Assembly (NCBI RefSeq): GCF_026151205.1
Contig: NC_087084.1
Coordinates: forward strand, 14,741,760 to 14,805,759
Source of the DNA: Bolinopsis microptera
Lineage: Eukaryota > Ctenophora > Tentaculata > Lobata > Bolinopsidae
Direction: 5' to 3'
DNA length: 64,000 nucleotides
Below are positions 52,661-64,000 of the stretch, one piece after another. The notes beneath the pieces were generated by a model, which saw nothing but the letters and a program-made list of their open reading frames with translations, made no database searches and was not told the DNA's origin. The stretch's first letter is position 1, and every line of letters begins with the position of its first letter. The position numbers and the translations under genes were made by a program.

Positions 52661-54238
52661 TAGGGTTTGCATTATCGGTCCAAAATTTTTTATCGCCGAT
52701 AACCGATAATAATTTTTCAATTATCGGCGATAACGATAATTATCGGCGATAAAATTTGGTCAGAACAATTAGCTTATTTTCCATCGATTCAGTGGCTTAA
52801 TTAATCATACGTTCATGATTTATAACTTCCGTGATTGAGGGTCATGAATTCCCGAGATATCGTACATAAATTGTAAACGCGTAATTTCAAAATAGTCAAT
52901 CAATTGAAAGTGAAGATCCGATATACTTTACAGTGAACAGTCAGTGAGAATAACAATCTTACACAAAGTGGAACGCGTAATTCCAAAATTGTAAATTAAT
53001 CAAAAGTGAAGTGGTAATAACAATCTCCCCCTATTTGTAATGTGTGCAAAGTTAGAACTTGCTACATAAGTAACTACTTAGAAGCTTTATTAGCAAAATA
53101 GTATTTCAGAAAAATCAACATATCTAAAGATTTGTCAGATAGTCTACATCTTAATTTCGTGAGAAGGAGTCCACTTGCACTGAAGGTCCGCTCTGCCTCA
53201 ACAGACGTGGGCGGAATGTTCAAAATACAGAATGTTCATGGCATCTCTGATGAAACTGCTGGTTGCAATTTGATTAAAAGAGAGTCTGTCCACAGCCGCT
53301 AAACGGCTATAAATTTCGGCTTGAGTTTTCCTTTCGATGTAAGATACTATTAGGGACTGATTTTTTGGTCGCTTGACTTTGGGGGATGCCGAAGATTTAT
53401 CATTATTAGCAGCTGCATTTTCTATACCGTGTTTAACTCTCAAGTGGTACCAAAGACTAGTGTAAGACCTTTTGGCTGTTGTGCTGAGAAAAGACTTGTC
53501 ACATTGCATGCAGGCCACGTTGTCCCCCTCTTTTGTGAAATGTTTCCAGATCTCGTTGGTTGACATATCAAGGTTAACTAGTTTTCCGAGACACAACAGA
53601 AAACAGATAACAACTGATACGTGTAACGTAATCAATCAACGATTTAAGCAAATGAGCGACCCAGGCAAGTTAATCATCGGCATTTCTCAGGGGAGGGGCG
53701 TGGAGTGTGGACTGTGCAGGAGTGTATTGTGTTGTTATGGTGTGTACTGTGTCGGGTTCAAATTATTACCTTATACGGTTGTAACTGAATTGATAGTTTG
53801 AAGTGAACAGCTTATCTGTAATAGGGTGGGCGAAACTACGGGATACTTATTACAGATTTAACGTTTAAACTTTAATTCCGTTGAATTCAAATATGCAACT
53901 ATCCCATAAAATATGAATACTTTTACATAGTACATACCTTGTTTCACCAATCAACAGTGATAAGATAACATTGCAAATCTTGCTGATTTAAGTACTTAAG
54001 TAGCAAATTCAGATGTTTTGATCAGTTTCACACATATCTTATGATCAATCTAGTGAAAATGGGAGGTAAGAATCTGCGATTTAGCTGTTAAGTCTCGAAA
54101 ATTCCGAAATTATTTTTGAAAAGAAATTTCTGAAATTATCGGTTTATCGGTCAGAAATTATCGCCGATAACCGATAACGATTTTACTACGAATTATCGCC
54201 TATAATTTTATCGCCGATATTATCGATTGCAAACCCTA
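52661..54238. mobile_element. hAT-like element, copy 2 (1578 bp)
   Basis: gtcaggag flanks both ends (52653-52660 and 54239-54246), a perfect 8-bp duplication different from that of copy 1. This was therefore an independent insertion, not a segmental duplication. The length equals copy 1, and no differences were seen over the stretches I compared. It lies only 189 bp from copy 1 in the same orientation. Confidence 0.93.
53198..53566 (-). CDS. BED zinc-finger protein of hAT copy 2
   Basis: The translation is identical to the 51431-51799 ORF, with the same Met choice (MSTNEIW at 53566), CMQC...HLRVKH finger, basic linker and premature end relative to hAT transposases. The absence of any difference between the copies supports very recent transposition or, less likely, sequence homogenisation. 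Confidence 0.8.
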   Translation of the reverse strand: MSTNEIWKHFTKEGDNVACMQCDKSFLSTTAKRSYTSLWYHLRVKHGIENAAANNDKSSASPKVKRPKNQSLIVSYIERKTQAEIYSRLAAVDRLSFNQIATSSFIRDAMNILYFEHSAHVC

Positions 54239-54246
54239 GTCAGGAG

Positions 54247-55070
54247 CCAATCCCTCCGGGCTATTTAAGCTTAAAATATAATTCTGTTTATTTTAATTTT
54301 TGTCTGGTTTTTTTGTATACCTCATTCTTGGTATCCTCACCTTAAACTCCGGAAAATTCTTGTTCTGTAGCAGTAGCTTTTGCTGAATTTAATGAATAAG
54401 GCGAACGTGGTTTAAATTGCTACAGCTGATTTCAATATCTTTGCTCAGTCTTACATGTAAAAAAACTAACTTCATGAATAATATCGGTCTACCTCCATCA
54501 ATTCTGATAAGGGATGGATTAGTCGGAATCTTACGTCGGAATTTATAATCTTGCTGATATAATATATGAACGGTCTTAAAATAAATTATAGGCCCTTAAA
54601 ATTGGCATTCTGAATAACAGTTGAACAGGTAATGTAATAACAATACCGTTATCATCTGACAATGTTCCAAAACCCTAAAAAGATAAGTAGATTTTTGGAG
54701 AATCACTCAGCAATCAGCATCAATACAAAGCAATTTCACGTCTTTTTCAACATTATCTGAGCGGTTTAATTACGGGCCTTGCTAATAAAACAATTGAAAC
54801 CGTGTTTCGTTACATTTGATTAGGATATCTGGTATTTTTACTGATTAATTTGTCATACCCCTTATTGTTTCACGTAGTATCCCATCTCATAATTACAGCA
54901 ATATTACTGGGTTATATTATATATATAGAATCTAGGTCACTATCTAGGTCACTATCAGTAGCGATTCAGACATCATTCAGCTAGTTTGTGATAAGTTTGT
55001 CATGTGTGTTCCAGTTCAGTGAACTTTAGTAACTTTAGTGACTTTAGTAACTTTGTTTCAAGGTGGCAAT
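54247..55070. promoter_or_regulatory. Upstream region of SLC7 gene 2
   Basis: There are no exons. A small 'aactttagt' tandem repeat (55022-55052) lies just upstream of the start codon, and 'ctaggtcactat' is doubled at 54931-54956. Promoter elements are not resolvable. Confidence 0.3.
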
Positions 55071-58000
55071 ATGAAGGGGGACAGTGAGATGGTACCACTC
55101 TTTAAGAAGGTAACATTTTATAGTTTTCTTGTGTTTAGTTGATAAACTTTGTCCGCGCCAATTTGGCTAAAATGTGTAATTTTGAAGTTAATACACCAAT
55201 GAAAACAGAGGAGAAGTATCGGGTGATCCTGACAAATATTTCCTTGTGCTTCAGAAATTTTATTAATCGAAACACTAAATAATATATTTCCTTGTGTTTC
55301 AGGAAGGGTTTGAACCGAAGGTACAAAGAACAGTAGGAGTGCTAGCTGCCAGTGCTGTGTTGTTTGGAAACTGTGTCGGTGCAGGAATCTTCATTTCTCC
55401 CAAAGGTACCCTATTAAGATTTTAGATATCTTCAGATTCTGTTTGATTACCAAAGTAAGTAAGACTCTAGTACTAAAATTACCGCTAATAATGTCCCAGG
55501 AGTCTACGAGAAGGCAGCAAGCCCTGGAGCAGAACTTGTTAATTAAAATGGTCCGAGAATTCCGAGTTTTCCAGTAGTATCAACTAGATACCATGCTCAG
55601 AGCTAAATAATTGAACTAAATAAATTTTTAAATAAACTAAATAACTAATAATTGAACTAAACAAATTTTTAAATAAATTTTCATTTCAGGGGTCTACGAG
55701 AAAGCAGGGAGCCCTGGAGCGGGACTGTTGATATGGGGACTAGCTGGTATTATTGCTACACTCTGTACTCTAGCCTACGCTGAGCTAGGTAATTATTACT
55801 ACACTCTGTACTCTAGCCTACGCTGAGCTAGGTAATTATTGCTACACTCTGTACTCTAGCCTACGCTGAGCTAGGTAATTATTGCTACACTCTGTACTCT
55901 AGCCTACGCTGAGCTAGGTAATTATTACTACACTCTGTACTCTAGCCTACGCTGAGCTAGGTAATTATTACTACACTCTGTACTCTAGCCTACGCTGAGC
56001 TAGGTAATTATTGCTACACTCTGTACTCTAGCCTACGCTGAGCTAGGTAATTATTGCTACACTCTGTACTCTAGCCTACGCTGAGCTAGGTAATTATTGC
56101 TACACTCTGTACTCTAGCCTACGCTGAGCTAGGTAATTATTGCTACACTCTGTACTCTAGCCTACGCTGAGCTAGGTAATTATTGCTACACTCTGTACTC
56201 TAGCCTACGCTGAGCTAGGTAATTATTGCTACACTCTGTACTCTAGCCTACGCTGAGCTAGGTAATTATTGCTACACTCTGTACTCTAGCCTACGCTGAG
56301 CTAGGTAATTATTGCTACACTCTGTACTCTAGCCTACGCTGAGCTAGGTAATTATTGCTACACTCTGTACTCTAGCCTACGCTGAGCTAGGTAATTATTA
56401 CTACACTCTGTACTCTAGCCTACGCTGAGCTAGGTAATTATTGCTACACTCTGTACTCTAGCCTACGCTGAGCTAGGTAATTATTGCTACACTCTGTACT
56501 CTAGCCTACGCTGAGCTAGGTAATTATTGCTACACTCTGTACTCTAGCCTACGCTGAGCTAGGTAATTATTGCTACACTCTGTACTCTAGCCTACGCTGA
56601 GCTAGGTAATTATTGCTACACTCTGTACTCTAGCCTACGCTGAGCTAGGTAATTATTGCTACACTCTGTACTCTAGCCTACGCTGAGCTAGGTAATTATT
56701 GCTACTCTCTGTACTCTAGCCTACGCTGAGCTAGGTAATTATTGCTACACTCTGTACTCTAGCCTACGCTGAGCTAGGTAATTATTGCTACACTCTGTAC
56801 TCTAGCCTACGCTGAGCTAGGTAATTATTGCTACACTCTGTACTCTAGCCTACGCTGAGCTAGGTAATTATTACTACACTCTGTACTGTAGCCTACGCCG
56901 AGCTAGGTAATTATTGCTACACTCTGTACTCTAGCCTACGCTGAGCTACGTTAACAATCAAAACTTAATAACTTTGTAATCATAACAATACAACTTTTAA
57001 CAATGAGAAAATCTCAACCAGGGATATTCACAAATAAATGAATAAAATGATTGTTCCCCAGGAACGATGATACCACAGAGTGGGGGAGAGTTTGTGTACA
57101 TAAAGAAAGCGTACGGGAAACTTGCAGCCTTCCTCTTCTCTTTTTGTACAGTCTTCCTTATCAAGTGAGAAACAAATCAGTGGCGAAACCACCTACTGCT
57201 CTATTAATCATTATCAATACTTAGCTTTTGTTTCTAGTTTTCTTACAAAAACTGATAAAAAGTCTCGTGATAAAAATAAACTCGTGCGCTGGTTATACCT
57301 TCATGCTAAGTCTTTCCTTAATTCGAATATTTTCATCTTCTCTGAAGATCGCTCTTGAAGGTTATACTTCATGCTAAGTCTTTCCTTCATTCGAATATTT
57401 CCATCTTCTCTGAAGATCGCTCTTGAAGGACGACCCTGATATTAACACCCCTGACACTACAACCCTTCTCAGGCCTGCCTCAATGTCAGTGGTTGCCCTG
57501 GTGTTCGGGGAGTACTTCTCTCACCTTACTTTGGGGCATGCTAGCAACTTATGGTTTTCTAAAGGAGTTGGTGCTCTTCTTATAGGTATGGTGTTAACAG
57601 TTAAAAGTCCTGTTATTTACAAGAGTGACCAAAATAACGACCGGTAAACATTACGACTAATGAATATTATCCTCGGATACGTCTTTTTAAAAAACCCAGT
57701 TTATTCTAACCCCCTTCCCCTCCCTAGTGGTTTTAGGTGTTTTCAACGTAGTAGGAGTACAGGCTATAACAAAGCTACTGAGTCTAGCTTCAGTGTTAAA
57801 GTTAGCGGTGGTGGGGTTCCTTATCTCGTGTGGTATCACTGTCCTTATCAAGGGTCAAGGTTAGTTGATGTTATAGGTGACATATATTAAGACGCAATGA
57901 AATGATATTATGAAGGAGTATATTAAGATGCAATGAAACTATCGGACCACGATGCATGGGGACTTGCCACCCCATGGCAACATTAAAATATATTGACTCT

Positions 58001-61000
58001 GTTACATCGTTTCCTGTTAACATAAAACTCCGTTACAAATTGAACTGGGATCTGGCAATACTAAACCTTAGATCAATAAAATATGATAAAGTAATGTATA
58101 ACTAGATTTAATATATAATGTGATCTTTTGATTCACAGGTATGCGACAAGGGATCGTTCACATATTACACATTTTGCTTTTCTACGCCTCCTACCACCAA
58201 GGAATATTGTTCTTGAAAGCTAACCACTACCAACAGGAGAAATAGGAAACTTCCAACCTCCCCTCTCCTTCGAAGGGTCCTCTACTAACCCCGCAGACTA
58301 CGGGCTAGCATTTTACTACTGTCTGTGGACATTCCAAGCCTGGAATTCTCTAAACTACATGACAGGTACAATTCTTAAAGTTTTACTTTTTTACTTTTTA
58401 CTTTTGCGACGAGGCCCCTTCAGCAATTTGGACGAATATCTCTCGGAGAATCTGAAAATCTACATCATATACACATCAGTAGGTGCCCCACGCGCTACAA
58501 TATACATCATATACACATCAGTGGGTGCCCCACGCGCTACAATACATGAGTTAAGTATTTCAGCTTTAAACAATCACAATGAAAATGTTGGCAAACTTCC
58601 AAAGTCAGACTAACAAGACCCTTACACTCCCCAGAAGAGCTGAAGACACCAGAGAAGACACTGCCAATAGGAGGGTTGGTGGGGATGGTAGCAGTGGCTG
58701 TCAGCTACTTTCTCTGTAACCTAGCTTACCTCATGATGTTCACACTGCACCACATTGTGGATACTAAAACTATTGCTATGGTTAGTTGCTAGGTTACTAG
58801 TGTAGTTGCTAGGTTACTAGTGTAGTTGCTAGGTTACTAGTGTAGTTGCTAGGTTACTAGTGTAGTTGCTAGGTTACTAGTGTAGTTGCTAGGTTACTAG
58901 TGTAGTTACTAGGTTACTAGTGTAGTTGCTAGGTTACTAGTGTAGTTGCTAGGTTACTAGTGTAGTTGCTAGGTTACTAGTGTAGTTGCTAGGTTACTAG
59001 TGTAGTTGCTAGGTTACTAGTGTAGTTGCTAGGTTACTAGTGTAGTTGCTAGGTTACTAGTGTAGTTACTAGGTTACTAGTGTAGTTGCTAGGTTACTAG
59101 TGTAGTTGCTAGGTTACTAGTGTAGTTGCTAGGTTACTAGTGTAGTTGCTAGGTTACTAGTGTAGTTGCTAGGTTACTAGTGTAGTTGCTAGCTTACCTC
59201 ATGATGTTCTCACTGCACCACATTGTGGATACTAACACTATTGCTATGGTTAGTTACTAGGTTACTAGTGTAGTTGCTAGGTTACTAGTGTAGTTGCTAG
59301 GTTACTAGTGTAGTTGCTAGGTTACTAGTGTAGTTGCTAGGTTACTAGTTTAGTTGCTAGGTTACTAGTTTAGTTGCTAGGTTACTAGTGTAGTTGCTAG
59401 GTTACTAGTTTAATTGCTAGGTTACTAGTGTAGTTGCTAGGTTACTAGTGTAGTTGCTAGGTTACTAGTGTAGTTGCTAGGTTACTAGTGTAGTTGCTAG
59501 GTTACTAGTGTAGTTGCTAGGTTACTAGTGTAGTTGCTAGGTTACTAGTGTAGTTGCTAGGTTACTAGTGTAGTTGCTAGGTTACTAGTGTAGTTGCTAG
59601 GTTACTAGTGTAGTTGCTAGCTTACCTCATGATGTTCTCACTGCACCAGATAGTCGATACTAACACTATTGCTATGGTTAGTTACTAGGTTACTAGTGTA
59701 GTTGCTAGGTTACTAATGTAGTTGCTAGGTTACTAGTGTAGTTGCTAGGTTACTAGTGTAGTTGGTAGGTTACTAGTGTAGTTGCTAGGTTACTAGTGTA
59801 GTTGCTAGGTTACTAGTGTAGTTGCTAGGTTACTAGTGTAGTTGCTAGGTTACTAGTGTAGTTGCTAGGTTACTAGTGTAGTTGCTAGGTTACTAGTGTA
59901 GTTGCTAGGTTACTAGTGTAGTTGCTAGGTTACTAGTGTAGTTGGTAGGTTACTAGTGTAGTTGCTAGGTTACTAGTGTAGTTGCTAGGTTACTAGTGTA
60001 GTTGGTAGGTTACTAGTGTAGTTGCTAGGTTACTAGTGTAGTTGCTAGGTTACTAGTGTAGTTGCTAGGTTACTAGTGTAGTTGCTAGGTTACTAGTGTA
60101 GTTGCTAGGTTACTAGTGTAGTTGCTAGGTTACTAGTGTAGTTGCTAGGTTACTAGTGTAGTTGCTAGGTTACTAGTGTAGTTGCTAGGTTACTAGTGTA
60201 GTTGCTAGGTTACTAGTGTAGTTGCTAGCTTACCTCATGATGTTCTCACTGCACCAGATAGTCGATACTAAAACTATTGCTATGGTGAGATACTATTTTT
60301 ACTGAAATCTTTTAAATCAATCAAGTACATACAAATTACACAATGGAATAAGCTACAAAATATACCTTGAGAGAAAGTGTGGATTTGCAAGCTAGTTTAC
60401 TATGCAAAATACTTAAAATGTATGTAATCAAATGACTTTTGGGTCACCAAAACACAAATATCGAGTGCAGATGTAACTCCTGTACAAGCATGACACTAAA
60501 TAGCTTCTATAGTTTCTAGCATAGCCTGAAACAAACATTCTTCTCTCTTACCGGGCATTCAACATTCCAACTTTGTGATATGAACATTGATAAGATGGTA
60601 CAATGATTAATGATGAGACGTAAAAATAATACGATGGTAAAATGATACCATCGTACCATTTTAACGGCCAGGTAGCGCAGTTGGTTAGAACGCCTGTCTT
60701 ACAATCGTTAGGTTGCGGGTTCGAATCCCACTGACTGCCTGGTCGTGGGGTGAGCGTCGTCGACGTTCAGCTAAGGATCATGAGTGGTCTATGCAGCCCC
60801 CCGGTCTACTCAGCCGAATACTCGAGAAATCGGGTGTGAGGGTTGAATGAGGAGCTGCACATTGCAGCAAAGTCTCGGGCGAAGAAAGTATGGTACACAC
60901 TACCTTAACCGTCACTGGCCTAATGTATAATTGAATCCTTCGGCTTCCTGTAATTGGCTGGTTACACACTTGTGTAACAATGTGGCTGTTAGAATGTCCG

Positions 61001-62792
61001 AAGTAAAATAAGTGTCTTGATAAAAAAAAAAAAAGATGTTACAATAAGATGCCATAAAAACTTTATTGTACTTAATCTTATTTCCAGGATAGCGGGTTCA
61101 TTGCGTTTGGCAGAGCGGGTGAGATAACCATGAGCTTAGGACTGTTAGTCTCGTGCCTGGGGTGTCTGGGCGGTGCTATCTGCTGTATATCACGAAACAT
61201 TCAGGTACTTCATTCCAGTTAATAAGTTCCTAATTAGTTCCTAATTACTGTAATCACCTTATAATTACTCTACGTTTTGTGGCTGGTGAAAAATGGTTTC
61301 TCCAGTTAGCCATGCATGACCACGACGACCATTAAACGTAAGATGTTTTATGCTGAAAAATAACGAAACAATTAAGTTTTAATTATGTGGCAAATTGCCA
61401 GCAAGTTTGAAAAACAGAAAATACGATTTTCTTATCGGTTTACCCCACCCAGAGCACAGCAGAAACGGGAATATTCCCATCGTTCTTAAGCGGGATCAAC
61501 AAAACCTTCCAGACACCAATCAAAGCTATCATCACTGTGGTACGTGGATAGTTTGAGGAAATTCAATTATATAATTTTAACCGTTAGTTCAAACACACAG
61601 ACATATCATCTGCAAGCAATCTCAGACAATGTCTTCTTCCTCTAGTCCCCTCAACCAAACACAAGGAAATATTTCAAACAGATGCCTGCCCGAGCAGGTA
61701 CTGACAATGAGTGTGTATGTTCTGGTGGACGCCAACATGCTGATCCCCTTCTTAAGCACTGTAGAGTGGTTATTCTACTGTGTGACGTTCTCCACTATTC
61801 TTTACTTACGGTATAAGGAACCCAACTCGAAGAGGCCTTTCAAGGTGGGTTATTAATGTTATTTTAATCGTAAAATAACTGAACTTCAAAGTAATTAGTA
61901 ATTACTTGTGATGTCGTACCTTGAACGAATTCAATGGGAGCTTCTGTGAATAACTTACTTACATTTCCCAGTGAAACCTAAACTTTGTAACTTCAGGTTC
62001 CACTATTTGTGTCGGTGTTCCTGTTTTTAATAACGGGAACGTTTGTGGTACTGCCTCTATTCTCGGAGGAAAGTAGGGTCACCACCCTGTTGGGTACGTG
62101 AGGAATACTTAATGGATAATTAATTAATTAATTAATTACTTGATGGATAGTTAATTAATTCATTATTAATTACTTAAAATTACCTGTTAAAAGTTCAAGA
62201 AACTTCCTAGGATACCCCTTCAGTGCATACTGTAAACATAGTTGATAGTACTATTACTATTATATTACTATTATTACTTAATGGATAATTAATAGATTCA
62301 TTCAAATAATGAATCAATTTCTATAATCGTATAAAATTCGTTTTTGGAGGATGAGGGAAGTATTTATTAATAATTAATTAAACACGAAGGATTTTAAAAG
62401 AAATATTGCCAATATTTGAACAACAAACCTTGACAGGTCTATGCTGGATACCACTAGGAGCAGCGTTTTACGGTATCCGGCATCTTATAACACGGTATCT
62501 TGTTAAGCAGAATGCGGTACCCGGCATCTTATAGCACGGTATCTTGTTAAGCAGAATGCGGTACCCGGCATCTTGTAACATGGTATATTGTTAAGCAGAA
62601 TGCGGCATCTTACAGCACGGTATCTTATCAGGTCTAAGCTGGTTACCACTAGGAGCGGCAGTTTACGGCATCCGGCATCTTATTAAACAGTGCTGCTACA
62701 AGAAGCTCGAACAGAAGACCTCAAGTCAGTCTAGTTTAGATTCTGGGTATAGTGAGGTTGACCGACACATCAAGGAATGTAAACTTAGCTAA
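55071..62792 (+). CDS. SLC7-family amino-acid transporter (LAT/b0,+AT-like), gene 2
   Basis: Thirteen exons with the same phases as gene 1 join into 490 residues: 55071-55109, 55303-55405, 55690-55788, 57062-57164, 57473-57585, 57728-57859, 58237-58365, 58635-58780, 61088-61204, 61453-61539, 61698-61844, 61997-62093 and 62632-62792. Key motifs are GNCVGAGIFISPKG, AYAELGTMIPQSGGEFVY, KPASMSVVALVFGEYF, WNSLNYMTEELKTPEKTLP and a C-terminal KECKLS. Exon 7 could also begin at the AG at 58255, but the acceptor chosen (ACCAACAG, 58236) keeps the same exon length as gene 1. The extracellular loop after EYFSHLTLGH has no cysteine at all, so covalent pairing with an SLC3 heavy chain is doubtful. Exons 9-13 are almost identical to gene 1 (mostly silent differences; GND to RHI near the C-terminus), while exons 1-8 differ substantially. 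Polyadenylation signal 62855-62860. Confidence 0.93.
55500..55543 (+). pseudogene. Truncated duplicate of exon 3 in intron 2 of gene 2
   Basis: After an acceptor-like TGTCCCAG, the frame reads VYEKAASPGAEL, parallel to VYEKAGSPGAGL of exon 3. It then runs into the 'aaaatggtccgagaattccg' repeat shared with gene 1 intron 2, and a stop (TAA) follows. It lacks a donor. Splicing into it would truncate the protein. Confidence 0.85.
55789..56948 (+). repeat. 43-bp intron-3 minisatellite built from the exon 3 end and its donor
   Basis: About 27 units of 'gtaattattgctacactctg' plus 'tactctagcctacgctgagctag'. Each unit is the last ~35 bases of exon 3 followed by the donor and start of intron 3. Variation is limited to 'attactac' against 'attgctac' and a few single changes, so the array is young. 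The period is not a multiple of three. Confidence 0.97.
57290..57430 (+). repeat. 67-bp tandem duplication in intron 4 of gene 2
   Basis: 'ggttatac.ttcatgctaagtctttccttaattcg' through 'gaagatcgctcttgaagg' occurs twice with three differences. It is non-coding. Confidence 0.85.
58781..60284 (+). repeat. 20-bp intron-8 minisatellite of gene 2 with embedded exon-8 ends
   Basis: Same unit as gene 1 ('gttgctaggttactagtgta'), about 65 copies. Embedded exon ends are at 59201-59248, 59629-59676 and 60237-60284. The first reads CACCACATTGTGGATAC like gene 2's own exon. The second and third read CACCAGATAGTCGATAC like gene 1. Mixed copies within one array point to exchange between the genes. Confidence 0.95.
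60666..61034 (+). mobile_element. tRNA-derived SINE with poly(A) tail
   Basis: The head resembles a tRNA: A box 'tagcgcagttggttagaacg', B box 'gggttcgaatccc' and a 7-bp acceptor-like pairing (ggccagg/cctggtc). The anticodon stem does not pair, so it is not a functional tRNA gene. A body of about 280 bp and a run of 13 A's follow. The homologous site in gene 1 (46271 region, 'atgataagatgttacaa') lacks it, so it inserted after the duplication or conversion. A short filler 'ccatcgtaccattttaac' precedes the SINE. Confidence 0.85.
62437..62631 (+). repeat. Exon-13-like duplicate and derived repeats; possible alternative terminal exon (gene 2)
   Basis: The acceptor TTGACAG is followed by a frame reading GLCWIPLGAAFYGIRHLITR and a short tail to TAG, as in gene 1. 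Degenerate 'cggcatcttatagcacggta' units fill the space to the regular exon 13 at 62632. Conservation in both genes reflects the recent shared origin, so it is not by itself evidence of use. Confidence 0.7.
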
Positions 62793-62854
62793 GACTGAGT
62801 TGAACTGAGATAACATTTGTATGATTCTTTTATATTAGTGTTTTATATTAATAT

Positions 62855-62860
62855 AATAAA
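62855..62860 (+). terminator. Polyadenylation signal of SLC7 gene 2
   Basis: AATAAA 63 bases after the stop, at the same distance as in gene 1. Confidence 0.65.
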
Positions 62861-64000
62861 AACTTTTGAGAGTTTGACATTCAGATTAATAAAACATCCA
62901 AAGAATTATTCTAAATTCTAATTGGTAATATTATGAAGGAGTATATAATTGGTAAACAAAACAAAGTTACATCTGAAGAGTTTTTAGTTTTTATGTTTGG
63001 TCCCTATCATGTACCTGCAGCATTCTGTTACGGGTATTTGTTTTTGTTTTAACTTGGGTTTAAGATTGTGACTTTTCATTTGTACGGCATTTCAAGCGTT
63101 AAAATTGTTAACATTATAACATTTTAATAGTATAAATACTGTTAAAAATTGTCAAACATAGACGATTTCCCATCAAAATACGAGACTTGAGAATAAAAAT
63201 GAGTATGTAATTTTCAACCATTCCGAACTCTAAAATAACTTCTGGTTGGCTGTCACGAGTCAGTCACGTGTCACGTGTCAGTTGTGTACTTAAGTAATCA
63301 GTCACGTGCCAGTTGTGTACTAAAGTAATGAATACGTTAGAATTGTTTTGTCTGATAAAAGTGAGAACTGCATGCAAAGTGGTTAATTCATTGCTCAAAA
63401 TGATGCAGCCCCCAATTCGAATGAGATAACAAAACATAAGTCCGCTTATCCTACGCTACAGAGAGCATGAACAGGAGTGTGAAGTTGTATCTCGTAACGT
63501 AGCATCTCCTCCCCTTATTTTATAATAAAAAACAATCGGAAATTTTATTGAAAAATCGTCGAATAATGCTCGATAACGGTGCAAGACTAAATCAAAAGAT
63601 AAGGAAAAACAGCTCATTTTACGAACACGGATGTCGGATACCAATTGCTCAAATCTAATTTGTCGTTTAAATTTTCTCTTCTAAATTTTTCCGTTGATGA
63701 ACTGCCAAGTGGTTTCTAGAATCAAATTCTTAAATATTAAATTCCCCTATCAATTTTGGTCGACACACGTTAACTAAGAGCAGAATGAAGCAAGTTGAAG
63801 AACTATTGCATACTACTCCAGTAGCAGGGAGTAGTTGAGTGTGCAATTTGGTGTATAGAGTTTTTGCTACTGGATATATGGTTAAATAGGTCATTGGTAA
63901 CTCAAATCACCGAGAGCCTCGCCCATATGTCATATTAGCAAAAAACTCTATACATCGAAGTGCACACTCAACTCCTCCCTGCTACTGCAGAGTATATGTT

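Larger units (their letters stand above)
60285..64000 (+). repeat. 3' segment nearly identical to 45913-49330 (duplicated gene halves and flank)
   Basis: From the last embedded exon end onward, introns, exons 9-13, the 3' UTR and at least 1.2 kb of downstream DNA match gene 1's region, with only scattered substitutions and small indels plus the SINE at 60666. Intronic identity as high as exonic identity rules out selection as the cause and indicates recent duplication or gene conversion. The segment runs off the window end. Confidence 0.92.

Noticed and set aside
58141..58254. An extra coding block before exon 7 of gene 2 starting at the CACAG acceptor (58138)
   Set aside because: It contains an in-frame stop in the needed phase and would make the exon longer than in gene 1. 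The acceptor at 58236 restores equal length and phase.
60666..60743. Functional tRNA gene
   Set aside because: A and B boxes and an acceptor-like stem are present, but the anticodon stem does not pair. The sequence continues into a poly(A)-tailed body, so it is a SINE head.

Overview
This is eukaryotic, almost certainly invertebrate metazoan, nuclear DNA. It is AT-rich, has spliced genes with clean GT-AG introns, and is dominated by retroelements, DNA transposons and minisatellites. The retroelement mix (Penelope-like element with GIY-YIG, RTE-like and CR1/L2-like LINEs) and the SRCR plus ephrin-receptor-like cysteine-rich membrane protein would fit a cnidarian or a sponge. I cannot fix the phylum from sequence alone. 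There is no bacterial-style operon, CRISPR array or rRNA. Layout: 1-4.3 kb holds a roughly 200-bp satellite, a tiny hAT-like MITE and a broken LINE. 4.3-9.6 kb (minus strand) holds two exon blocks of a gene for a single-pass membrane protein with SRCR-like and cysteine-rich repeats; an intact 1082-codon LINE of the RTE/BovB type sits between them on the plus strand. 10.2-20 kb is LINE debris, a FLYWCH zinc-finger relic, foldback elements and a ~119-bp tandem repeat. 20.4-27.2 kb is one Penelope-like insertion bounded by a 13-bp direct repeat: a truncated inverted copy head-to-head with a long plus-strand copy that carries an internal in-frame duplication and a LINE fragment inserted in its GIY-YIG region. 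A solo Penelope-terminal palindrome with its own 12-bp target duplication follows at 27.7 kb. 28.4-29.9 kb is a striking A-B-A'-B' pair of interleaved inverted repeats. Two exons of a K+-dependent Na+/Ca2+ exchanger (SLC24-like, minus strand) lie at 34.16-34.65 kb, with the stop codon inside the edge of a 19-bp minisatellite. The clearest biology is a tandem pair of 13-exon SLC7-family (LAT/b0,+AT-like) amino-acid transporter genes on the plus strand: gene 1 at 37.8-48.1 kb and gene 2 at 55.1-62.8 kb. Splicing every exon at the stated GT-AG sites gives open frames of 492 and 490 residues with identical intron phases. The 5' halves have diverged. From the intron-8 minisatellite onward the two genes and their 3' flanks are nearly identical, which suggests gene conversion or unequal exchange. 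Intron 6 of gene 1 contains a retrotransposon C-terminal fragment and a separate ORF for a membrane-anchored papain-like pseudoprotease lacking the catalytic histidine. Several introns of both transporters contain minisatellites made of, or punctuated by, copies of the adjoining exon end with its splice site; this is the most unusual feature of the window. Between the two transporters are two same-length (1578 bp) hAT-like elements with perfect 8-bp target duplications, each encoding only a BED zinc-finger protein.
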